Shown here one piece after another: positions 42,086 to 48,759 of a stretch of DNA of 48,759 bases. The number at the start of each line of letters is the position of its first letter. Within the stretch, counting starts at the first letter, position 1. The stretch spans positions 69,528-118,286 of the forward strand of contig NZ_JH711481.1 of the NCBI RefSeq assembly GCF_000269805.1, in the 5' to 3' direction. Source of the DNA: Actinomyces massiliensis 4401292. GTDB lineage: Bacteria > Actinomycetota > Actinomycetes > Actinomycetales > Actinomycetaceae. The notes below the pieces were generated by a model. That model saw nothing but the letters and a program-made list of their open reading frames with translations, was not told the origin of the DNA and did not search any database. The translations under genes and the position numbers were made by a program.

Positions 42086-43612
42086 TCACAGGACGGCGGA
42101 CAGCAGCCGGCAGACGTTGTCGACGTACCGCTTCCACCATGGCTCGGCCGCCCATTCCTCGGCGGTGAGCTCGGAGGACGTGGTGCGGTAGTAGGCGTCG
42201 TTGGCGCACAGCATGTCGTCGAGATCGCCGCCGAAGGCGAGCAGCATAACCTCGTAGTTCAGGGCGAAGGAGCGGAAATCCATGTTCGCGCTGCCGATGA
42301 CGGCGATCTCGTCGTCGACCGTCATGTACTTGGCGTGCAGCACGGTCGGCGCCGGGTACCGGTAGATCCGCACACCGGCGGCGAGCAGCGCCTGATAGTA
42401 GGAGCGCTGCGCATGGTTGACGATGAAGTGGTCCGACTCCAGCCCCACGAAGAGCTCGACCTCGATGCCGCGATAGGCCGCCGTCGTCATCGCGGCCAGA
42501 AGCGCCTCGTCGGGAACGAAGTAGGGGCTCGTGATGGACACCCGCTTGGTGGCGTTCTGGATGAGGGACAGGATCATCCGCAGGTTCGGCTCAGTGGGGT
42601 ATCCGGGGCCCGAGGGCACCAGCTGCATCGCATTGACGACGGCGTCGGGCCGGCCCGGCTGCGGCGCCGGAGTGCCGACGGGGGCCGCCTCCCTGAGCAC
42701 CTGCGACACCGAGACGGGCCCGCCGGCCTGCGGCAGAATGCCGTCGAGGTCGAGCACCTCGCCGGACTCGAAGTACCAGTCCATCTCGAAGACCGCCTCG
42801 GCCTCGACGACGATGTCCCCGGTGACCTCCACGCTCAGGTCCGCCCAGGTGCGTCCGGCCCGAATATTGGAGCGCAGCCGGTAGCTCGGGTCGATGATGT
42901 TGTGGGAGCCGATGAAGGCCCGCTCGCCGTCGATGACGAGGAGCTTGCGGTGGTTGCGCAGGTCGGGTCGGCGGAAGCGCCGCTTGTGCGGCAGCAGCGG
43001 CATCATGAGTCGCCATTGAATGCCCGCGGCGGTGAAGCGACTGCCCAGCCTCCTCCAGCCGGGGTACTTGCGCGACCCCAGATGATCCACCAGCAGGCGC
43101 ACGGCCACGCCGCGGGCGACGGCCCGCTCCAGCGCGGAGTAGAAGACGTCGGTGACCGGATCCCAGGACTGGATGTAGAACTCGACGTGGACGTGACGGG
43201 TGGCGGCGTCGATGGCGCGAGCCATCTCGGCGTAAGTGGCCGCCGCGTCGCCGTGCAGGGCGACGACGTCGCCGGTCACGCACGGCAGGCCCGTCAGGGT
43301 GCGGTTCATCCGCAGAACCGAGTCCAGGTGCGGCGAGTGCCTGCTGTCCTCGGGCGCGTAGGGCACGTCCTTGGTGGACTCCAGGGCGAACTCGTTGATG
43401 GCAGTCTGCTGCGCGCGGCGCTTGCCGTGGATCCACGGACTGCCCAGGAAGATGTAGAGGGGCAGGCCCACGAACGGCAGCAGGAAGATGAGCAGCAGCC
43501 ACGCCGTCGACGACGAGGGCCGGCGGTTCTCCGGCACGGTCCCGAGCGCGACGATCTTGATCGCGTACTCCACGACGACCCAGGTCGTCGCCAGGACCGA
43601 TTGCCACTCCAT
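42086..43612 (-). CDS. cls: Cardiolipin synthase (phospholipase D family)
   Basis: A 508-residue membrane enzyme that makes cardiolipin from two phosphatidylglycerol molecules, or a close variant reaction. Two N-terminal helices (about 5-30 and 36-58, the latter followed by GSPWIHGKRR) anchor it. Both HKD motifs are intact: HRKLLVID with GSHN (near residue 220) and HAKYMTVDDE with GSANMD (near 420). Length and layout match bacterial Cls. ATG 43612 is preferred because GGAGG lies 8 nt upstream and the first helix begins directly after; a longer reading would translate the upstream repeat array. Confidence 0.93.
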   Translation of the reverse strand: MEWQSVLATTWVVVEYAIKIVALGTVPENRRPSSSTAWLLLIFLLPFVGLPLYIFLGSPWIHGKRRAQQTAINEFALESTKDVPYAPEDSRHSPHLDSVLRMNRTLTGLPCVTGDVVALHGDAAATYAEMARAIDAATRHVHVEFYIQSWDPVTDVFYSALERAVARGVAVRLLVDHLGSRKYPGWRRLGSRFTAAGIQWRLMMPLLPHKRRFRRPDLRNHRKLLVIDGERAFIGSHNIIDPSYRLRSNIRAGRTWADLSVEVTGDIVVEAEAVFEMDWYFESGEVLDLDGILPQAGGPVSVSQVLREAAPVGTPAPQPGRPDAVVNAMQLVPSGPGYPTEPNLRMILSLIQNATKRVSITSPYFVPDEALLAAMTTAAYRGIEVELFVGLESDHFIVNHAQRSYYQALLAAGVRIYRYPAPTVLHAKYMTVDDEIAVIGSANMDFRSFALNYEVMLLAFGGDLDDMLCANDAYYRTTSSELTAEEWAAEPWWKRYVDNVCRLLSAVL

Positions 43613-43687
43613 GCCCGCATCCTCCCACGGCAGCCTCTCAAGGCCGCCCAGCAAGCGCTCGCCGTGCCGCGCCCCGCCTCCAGCCGC

Positions 43688-43829
43688 GAGATCGGTCCAG
43701 TTCCGCCGCGAGATCGGTCCACTTCCGCACCGAAATCGGTCCGGTTCCGCCGCGAGATCGGTCCACTTCCGCGCCGAAATCGGTCGCACTCCGCACCGAA
43801 ATCGGTCGCACTCCGCACCGAGATCGGTC
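43688..43829 (+). repeat. 22-bp-period intergenic array, locus i (7 units)
   Basis: The longest array: cores at 43688, 43710, 43732, 43754, 43776, 43798 and 43820; three read GAAATCGGTC. It lies between two minus-strand genes (5' side of cls, 3' side of the secreted protein) and is opposite in orientation to both. Confidence 0.95.
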
Positions 43830-43856
43830 CGAAAGGGCCCGACGGCGGCCCGCGAC

Positions 43857-45116
43857 TCAGCCGTCGGCGGTTTCGGCGGCGTCAGCGACGTCTGGCGCGT
43901 CAGCGGCACCCGCGGTGCTGGCAGTGTCAGGGCTATCAGAGCTGTCAGGGCTGTCAGGGCTGTCGGCAGCGCCCGGGGCGCCGGAGGCACCGGCAGCGCC
44001 GGGGGTGTCAGCGGCACCGGGGCTGTCGGTGGCACCAGCGGCACCGGCGTCGGACGGCGCCGGATCCCCGAAGAAGCTGCGGAAATACCCGTAGAAGTTC
44101 CAGTTCCCCCAGCTGGTGCAGTCGTCCCCGCCGGTGTATGCGGCGGCGTTGGGCTGGTAGGGGGTGTAGTCGTACAGGCCGGCGGTCGCCTGGTTGGCCA
44201 CCGTGATCTCGGCGCTGCCGCACGCGGAGTCCGAGGAGTACGCCAACTGCAGGGGGACGCCCGCGATCACATCGTAGGTCTCGGGGTTCAGGCGGTACAT
44301 CTGGAACTGCATGGCGGCCCCGTAGATCTGATGGAAGAAGCCCGCGTACTCCGAGTCGCACTGCGCGCCGTCGGGGCAGGCGTAACCGGCGGCGGCCTCG
44401 TAGTCGCCGGCGGTCAGGGACTCGCCCGACGCCGTGAGCAATCCCTGCTCCTTCTGAATCAGCACCAGCAGGACCTGGGGATTGACGTCGCAGGCGGTCG
44501 CGACCTTGGAGATGATCTGCGCAGCGCTCTCCGCGACCGCGCCGCTGTAGCCGCCGGGGCAGGCGGTGGTCGTCTCGCGGTCCTGGGTGTCGAAGGTCGC
44601 CTCCGCCAGGCAGTGTGTGCCATCGAGGCCGTCCTGGCAGCCCTTGTTGACCCTCTCGATGAAAGCCGCGACCTCCTTGGTCGTCATGGTGGTCGAGTCG
44701 TAGAAGACGTCGTCGTCAATGATGTGGGCCGCATCGAAGCCGGTCATGTCGGTGCTGACAGGGGCCGGCTCGGTGTGAGTGGTGGCCGGCGCAGCGCTCT
44801 GCGTCGGTGCGGAACCGATGAGTCTGTCCGCAAGCAGCCCCACCGCAACGGTGATCACGAATGCTCCCAGCAGGAAGCCCAAAGGCGACAGGAGCAGGCG
44901 CTTCAGCGGGCTGCGGCGGCGCGGCCGACGACCATGGCCGCGCCCCTTGGCCGCCGAGGAGCGCGGATTGGCCCCGGAGGGGCGGGTAGGGCGGCCCGAG
45001 CGCGCGGACGTCGAGCGCGCGGACGCGGACGTTGAGCGCGTCGTAGCGGGAGAGCTTCGGCTGCCCCGAGACGGACGGCGGGAGGAGGGATGGGGACGTT
45101 GAGGCATCGTAGCCAT
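43857..45116 (-). CDS. Secreted/cell-surface protein of the actinobacterial 'hemagglutinin-like' family
   Basis: A 419-residue protein. Residues 1-75 are Ser/Arg/Pro-rich and basic, then one membrane anchor (PLGFLLGAFVITVAVGLL). The extracellular domain has VNPQVLLVLIQKEQGLLT, AAGYACPDGAQCDSEYAGFF, YGAAMQFQMYRLNP, ATAGLYDYTPYQPN and WGNWNFYGYF, a set of conserved Cys, Trp and aromatic motifs found in cell-wall-associated actinobacterial proteins sometimes annotated as hemagglutinins. Several Cys probably pair outside the cell. The C-terminal 80 residues are an Ala/Asp/Ser/Pro/Gly repeat. The start at 45116 is supported by GATTGT-N6-ATG. Biochemical function unknown. Confidence 0.75.
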   Translation of the reverse strand: MATMPQRPHPSSRRPSRGSRSSPATTRSTSASARSTSARSGRPTRPSGANPRSSAAKGRGHGRRPRRRSPLKRLLLSPLGFLLGAFVITVAVGLLADRLIGSAPTQSAAPATTHTEPAPVSTDMTGFDAAHIIDDDVFYDSTTMTTKEVAAFIERVNKGCQDGLDGTHCLAEATFDTQDRETTTACPGGYSGAVAESAAQIISKVATACDVNPQVLLVLIQKEQGLLTASGESLTAGDYEAAAGYACPDGAQCDSEYAGFFHQIYGAAMQFQMYRLNPETYDVIAGVPLQLAYSSDSACGSAEITVANQATAGLYDYTPYQPNAAAYTGGDDCTSWGNWNFYGYFRSFFGDPAPSDAGAAGATDSPGAADTPGAAGASGAPGAADSPDSPDSSDSPDTASTAGAADAPDVADAAETADG

Positions 45117-45356
45117 GCTGCCACAATCGACGCGGCGGGCCGAGCCCGTCAGGCAGCGGATTATGAACACGCGCTCGCCCTACGGCAGCGCGCACCCGGC
45201 GGCACGTCCCCAGGCACCGGGCCACGCACCTCTCCGCCCGATCAACTCCCACCGATCGGCCCTCGCTCAGTCCCGCAGCGGGCGAGAAGACCGCTTTCGC
45301 GCACGTCATGTCGAAGCGGCGTCCAGAACCCGGGCCGGCCCGCTACGCTCGAGGCC

Positions 45357-45869
45357 GTGCACCTGCCCGACGTCCTGGCCCTGGCCCGCTCACTCATGGC
45401 GACCCACGGCCTTGAGGACTGGGAGCTGGACCTGGACCGCGCTCGACGACGAGCCGGGCAGACCGACCACGCGCGTCGCCGGATCACGCTCTCGCGCCAC
45501 CTCATGCGGCTGTACGACGAGGCCGAGGTCCGCGAGACGATCCTCCACGAGATCGCGCACGCGCGCGTGGGCGCCAGCCACGGGCATGACGCCGTGTGGC
45601 GGGCGGAGGCCCGGCGCATCGGCTCCACCGGCCGGCGCCTGGTCGACCCGCACGCGCCGCGCATGGAGGGACGATGGCGGGGAACCTGCCCGGCCGGGCA
45701 CACGGTGACACGGATGCGGCGGCCTTCAGTCCCGTTGGCGTGCGCGGTGTGCGCACGCTCCTTCCGGGTCGAGAACCTGCTCGAATGGCAGCACGACGGC
45801 GCGACCGTCACCCCCGAGGAGATCGGGCCGCGCTACGCCCGAACTCTCGCCGCGCTCCAATCGCGATGA
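45357..45869 (+). CDS. SprT-like zinc metalloprotease-fold protein
   Basis: A 170-residue protein with the zinc-binding HEIAH (His64, Glu65, His68) and a downstream His-rich GASHGHD that can supply the third ligand. The C-terminal half has a zinc-ribbon-like CPAGH ... CAVC and RVENLLEW. SprT/Spartan-type proteins are predicted proteases; eukaryotic relatives cleave DNA-protein crosslinks. The GTG start follows TACGCT-N7, a leaderless arrangement. It is convergent with the next small membrane gene, separated by 46 bp containing GAGCTC/GAGCTC arms. Confidence 0.85.
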   Translation: MHLPDVLALARSLMATHGLEDWELDLDRARRRAGQTDHARRRITLSRHLMRLYDEAEVRETILHEIAHARVGASHGHDAVWRAEARRIGSTGRRLVDPHAPRMEGRWRGTCPAGHTVTRMRRPSVPLACAVCARSFRVENLLEWQHDGATVTPEEIGPRYARTLAALQSR

Positions 45870-45915
45870 CGGTGCGGGCCCGGCAGGGTCCGGCAGAGCT
45901 CCCAGGCAAGAGCTC

Positions 45916-46224
45916 TCAGTACGAGCCTTGAGACTCGAACAGGGCCCACCCTCCCAGGGCGATGAAGATGATGACGAGGATGATGGCGATGATCTGCCAC
46001 AGGAGCATCGCCCTCGCCCAGTTGCAGCGCGATGGGGAGGCCGAGCCGCCGAAGGCGACCACGAGCACATAGATGAAACCAACGATGGGGATGCCGGTCA
46101 GAAACAGCGCCAGCATCCACGAGCCCACGGAATCCGCGGGGTGTTCCGGCGCCTGAGGGGGCGCGAAGTAGGCGGGCTGAGAAACGGGACCACCCGCCTG
46201 GGGGTAGAACGGCGGCTGCGCCAT
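45916..46224 (-). CDS. Small Pro-rich membrane protein, paralogue of the 46924-48423 tail
   Basis: A 102-residue protein. About 30 Pro/Gln/Ala-rich residues precede two hydrophobic helices (about 35-58 and 71-95) separated by the conserved loop FGGSASPSRCNWARA. The helix-loop-helix matches the C-terminus of the 499-residue protein 0.7 kb away (GWMLA, GLIYLCVV, FGGSASASRRNWARA, WQIIAI/WQVIAI), so the two are paralogues. Function unknown. Upstream, 46225-46525 (301 bp) forms the divergent promoter region with ybjQ, with no other gene seen. Confidence 0.75.
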   Translation of the reverse strand: MAQPPFYPQAGGPVSQPAYFAPPQAPEHPADSVGSWMLALFLTGIPIVGFIYVLVVAFGGSASPSRCNWARAMLLWQIIAIILVIIFIALGGWALFESQGSY

Positions 46225-46525
46225 GGGAGCTCCTCATGTGGGGACGGGGATGGGGATGGCAATGAGAGCGGTAAGAATACCGAACCTCACCCTAGGGCCT
46301 CCGGGCCGCGCATGTGCACTCCTGTGCGGGTCGGCAATCGTGCAGTCCTCCCCACCCGGCCGGCCTCCCCCTCGTAACTTCCCGGGTCCGTATCCTCATG
46401 CCAGGGGAGGATGCGACGACGGCCGCCGCTTCCGACGCGGGGAGGATAACGACGGCGGCGCCCCCTGGAAGGATAGGCCGCATCTGCTTCACGCAGTCCA
46501 GACCCATCGTTTCTAGGGAGCGCAC

Positions 46526-46855
46526 ATGATCGTCACCACCACCCCCACCGTCGAGGGCTACCCCGTCACCCAGTATCTGCGCGTCGTCTGCGGTGAGACG
46601 ATCGCCGGAGTGAACATGTTCAAGGACATCGCCGCCGGATTCCGCAACGTGGTCGGCGGTCGCTCGGAGTCCTATGAGCGCGAGCTCATCCAGGCCCGGG
46701 AGACGGCGCTGGCCGAGATGACGGCGCGCGCCCAGGAGCTCGGCGCCGAGGGAGTCGTCGGCGTCGATATCGACTACGAGACTCTCGGCACGGATAACGG
46801 CATGCTCATGGTGACGGCATCGGGAACAGCCGTGCGCTTCTCACCCATGCAGTAG
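46526..46855 (+). CDS. YbjQ/UPF0145-family protein
   Basis: A 109-residue protein of the UPF0145 (YbjQ) family: [64 protein letters not shown] and the final strand [10 protein letters not shown]. Members are small homo-oligomers (pentamers in solved structures) of uncertain function, sometimes annotated heavy-metal-binding. The Shine-Dalgarno AGGGAG lies before the ATG. It is flanked on both sides by genes for paralogous membrane proteins, which suggests a shared process. Confidence 0.88.
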   Translation: MIVTTTPTVEGYPVTQYLRVVCGETIAGVNMFKDIAAGFRNVVGGRSESYERELIQARETALAEMTARAQELGAEGVVGVDIDYETLGTDNGMLMVTASGTAVRFSPMQ

Positions 46856-46880
46856 GACGAACGGCCCCTGCAGGGGCTCA

Positions 46881-46920
46881 CCGGGCGGTCTGGCGCAGGT
46901 GTCGGCGCCAGACCGCCCGG
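46881..46920. terminator. Bidirectional hairpin between convergent genes
   Basis: A perfect 16-bp stem CCGGGCGGTCTGGCGC / GCGCCAGACCGCCCGG with loop AGGTGTCG. It lies between the convergent ybjQ-like gene and the Pro/Ala-rich membrane protein gene, 3 bp from the latter's stop. Confidence 0.8.
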
Positions 46921-46923
46921 CCG

Positions 46924-48423
46924 TCATCCCATGACGAGCTGATAACCCAGGACGCTGATAACAACTCCGAAGATCACGGACAGCACAATGGCGATGACCT
47001 GCCAGACGAGGACGGCGCGCGCCCAGTTGCGGCGCGAGGCCGACGCCGATCCGCCGAAGGACACCACGCAGAGGTAGATGAGGCCGATCAGGGGCAGGGC
47101 GGATAGGAGGACTGCCAGCATCCATCCGCCGAAGGACTCACTGGGTGCGACATCGGAGGAGTTCGCGGCCGACGCCGGCGACGACGAGGCGGTGGGCCAC
47201 CCGCCCGTCTGCGCCCCGGAAGCGGCCCCCGTACCCGCGCCCTGGGAGGCGGCGACCTCGGGGAAGTAGTCGCCGAGGCTGGAGCCAGCCGCTGCGGAGT
47301 AGGTCGCACTGCCGGACGGTCCGACGGCATTCGCTCCCGGCGCGCCGCCGGCGGGCGGCGCCGAGGCTGCGGGCGCCGCGGGCTGCTGAGGCTGAGGCAC
47401 AGTCGAACCAGCAGCGGGGTAGGCCGAGGTGAAGGCCGCCTGCCCAGCCGGAGCCGAGCCGGAGGCGGTGGTGGGTCCCGAGGGGGCCGACATGGGTGCC
47501 GGCCCGGAGGGAGCCGACATGGGCGCCGCTCCAGGACCGGACGGAGCGGACATAGGAGCTGAGCCGGATGAGGCGGACATAGGAGCTGAGCCGGAGGGGG
47601 CCGACATGGGTGGGGCTGTGGGATTGGCTGCGCCGGGCACGGCGAAGGCACCGCCCTGCTGGGCGGCGGGCCCACCGGGGGCGCCCATCGGCTGAGCCGC
47701 GGATCCTTGCGGAGAAGCTACTGGAGAGGCGCCGGGCATACCCGAAGACGGATCCCCCTGCCCGGCGGCGGCCGCGGCATCGGAGTAGGTCGCGGGCACC
47801 GGGGTCGATGACGTCGAGGGCCCCACGGCCTGGGCCGGCTGGCCGTAGGCGGTCCCGGCCCAGGTGCCGGGGCCCGGCCCGTATCCCGCGGACCCGCCCG
47901 TCGAGGCCGCCTGGGCTCCGGAGGCGGGGGCGGCGGGATCCGCCGCAGATGTTCTAAATCCTCCTGATGGAAGAACGACCGTTGCCGCAGGGCCCTCCGG
48001 CGCGTGAGATGCCCAGTCCTCCCCGGGGGCTGCGGGCGTCGTCTGGCCTCCAGCACCGGGAGCACCGGAGGCCGGAACCGCACCGGCGCCCGGCCCCGCC
48101 ACGGGTGCCTGCCCCGGAACCGCCTGAGGCTGCCCGGGGGCCTGCTGCGGTTGCGCGGGGGCCTGCTGAGACTGCTGCGCCGAGGCCTGAGGCTGCGCGG
48201 AAGCCTGCTGCGAGGGCGCTTGGGATTGCCCCGAGCCACGCAGCATGTTCAATGTGCTCGGGTCCACTGTCACAGTCTCCATTGAGTACGAGACATCGGA
48301 CATCTCGCCCCCCGGGGCCTGGCCCGGCTGTTCACCCTGGGCCGCGGCCGCCGCGAAGGGCGAGGCCGTACCTGATTCGTGGGTCGAGGGGGTGTTGGCC
48401 TGCGGTTTCTGGGATTCCGACAC
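46924..48423 (-). CDS. Long Pro/Ala/Gln/Ser-rich protein with C-terminal two-helix membrane domain
   Basis: A 499-residue protein. Residues 1-410 are low complexity: Gln-Ala-Pro repeats (about 75-120), then Met-Ser-Ala-Pro-Ser-Gly repeats (about 275-325), probably disordered. The last ~75 residues have two membrane helices around FGGSASASRRNWARA, paralogous to the 102-residue protein at 45916. The GTG start at 48423 has AAGGAG 8 nt upstream. Likely a membrane-anchored disordered arm, cytosolic by the loop charge. No enzymatic motif is seen; function unknown. Confidence 0.75.
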   Translation of the reverse strand: MSESQKPQANTPSTHESGTASPFAAAAAQGEQPGQAPGGEMSDVSYSMETVTVDPSTLNMLRGSGQSQAPSQQASAQPQASAQQSQQAPAQPQQAPGQPQAVPGQAPVAGPGAGAVPASGAPGAGGQTTPAAPGEDWASHAPEGPAATVVLPSGGFRTSAADPAAPASGAQAASTGGSAGYGPGPGTWAGTAYGQPAQAVGPSTSSTPVPATYSDAAAAAGQGDPSSGMPGASPVASPQGSAAQPMGAPGGPAAQQGGAFAVPGAANPTAPPMSAPSGSAPMSASSGSAPMSAPSGPGAAPMSAPSGPAPMSAPSGPTTASGSAPAGQAAFTSAYPAAGSTVPQPQQPAAPAASAPPAGGAPGANAVGPSGSATYSAAAGSSLGDYFPEVAASQGAGTGAASGAQTGGWPTASSSPASAANSSDVAPSESFGGWMLAVLLSALPLIGLIYLCVVSFGGSASASRRNWARAVLVWQVIAIVLSVIFGVVISVLGYQLVMG

Positions 48424-48560
48424 GACGAGGCTCCTTCGACGGGGCGCCGGGATGCCCCCGGCGCGCACAACATGATCAGCCTACGACGCCTCACTGCTCA
48501 TTATGAGGAAAAACGCGGGCGGTATCACAATATCGGCCCGCCTCACCCCCGCTCACCCCC

Positions 48561-48680
48561 GAGATCGGTCGCACTCCGCGCCGAGATCGGTCCAGTTCCG
48601 GCTCGAGATCGGTCGTACCCCGCGCCGAGATCGGTCCACTTCCGGCTCGAGATCGGTCGTACCCCGCGCCGAGATCGGTC
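48561..48680 (+). repeat. 22-bp-period intergenic array, locus j (6 units plus a decayed seventh)
   Basis: Cores at 48561, 48583, 48605, 48627, 48649 and 48671; a degenerate core (GAGGTTGC) follows in phase at 48693. It is upstream of the minus-strand gene ending the window. The remainder to 48759 shows no gene start. Confidence 0.95.
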
Positions 48681-48759
48681 CACTTCCACGTCGAGGTTGC
48701 GGTGTGTCAGGACATCTGAGACATGGGTGAGTGTTTCGGGTGGGGTGGTTCTCGGGGTT

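Noticed and set aside
43688-43829. The 22-bp arrays as a CRISPR array
   Set aside because: The constant core is only 10 bp, the spacers are 12 nt and fall into two recurring types, and there are no cas genes. The spacing does not fit CRISPR.
42086-44044. A longer cardiolipin synthase start at 44044
   Set aside because: The extra N-terminus would be translated from the 22-bp repeat array and Pro/Ala low complexity; the ATG at 43612 has a good ribosome site and starts at the first membrane helix.

Overview
The window is very GC-rich, gene-dense DNA from an actinobacterium. GTG starts are common, transcripts are often leaderless, a DtxR/IdeR-type iron box is present, and two proteins belong to families typical of Actinomycetaceae (a serpin-type lipoprotein and a cysteine-containing secreted surface protein). 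An Actinomyces-like, host-associated organism is the best guess; nothing in the window fixes the species. I see no rRNA, tRNA, transposase, integrase or CRISPR array.

Layout. 0-2 kb: divergent TRIC-type channel and CDF metal exporter. 2.7-6.7 kb: a two-gene ABC transporter operon behind an iron box. 6.7-7.9 kb: three tiny genes (two membrane peptides and an excisionase-like HTH protein) between two copies of a ~110-123 bp direct repeat. 7.9-15.6 kb: a divergent sugar regulon. The minus strand carries a solute-binding protein, two permeases, a class II aldolase and an ADP-dependent-type sugar kinase; the plus strand carries a DeoR regulator and a YihS-like aldose-ketose isomerase. Together they read as import, isomerisation, phosphorylation and aldol cleavage of an unknown sugar. 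15.9-17.2 kb: a small membrane protein and CutC. 18-22.1 kb: metF-metE behind a SAM riboswitch whose P1 helix contains the metF Shine-Dalgarno sequence. 22.3-25.6 kb: an alpha/beta-hydrolase-fold protein lacking its nucleophile, a PfkB kinase and a Pro-rich membrane protein. 25.8-28.2 kb: a coupled TPR-AAA+ ATPase and TPR-membrane protein. 28.3-30.4 kb: a voltage-gated-type K+ channel, a frameshifted Imm5-like immunity gene and a cationic amphipathic peptide. 30.7-35.6 kb: HrpA helicase. 35.7-37.1 kb: Fic-wHTH protein behind a perfect 21-bp inverted repeat. 37.2-45.1 kb: a pRiA4b ORF-3-like protein, a GT4 glycosyltransferase, the serpin, a cardiolipin synthase and the secreted surface protein. 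45.4-48.4 kb: SprT-like protease, two membrane proteins with paralogous tails, and YbjQ between them.

Three genome-scale features stand out. (1) Ten intergenic arrays (about 42 units) repeat GAGATCGGTC at an exact 22-bp period, mostly just after stop codons. (2) Four copies of a ~210-230 bp element share the central inverted repeat CTCCCATGTGC/GCACATGGGAG. (3) Low-complexity Pro-Glu-Ser, Ala-Asp-Gly or Gly-Ala-Pro tracts sit inside or at the ends of many otherwise conserved proteins. At least ten genes start 6-7 nt after a -10-like hexamer, which supports leaderless transcription and fixes several start codons. The sugar regulon and the two repeat families are the best candidates for undescribed biology.
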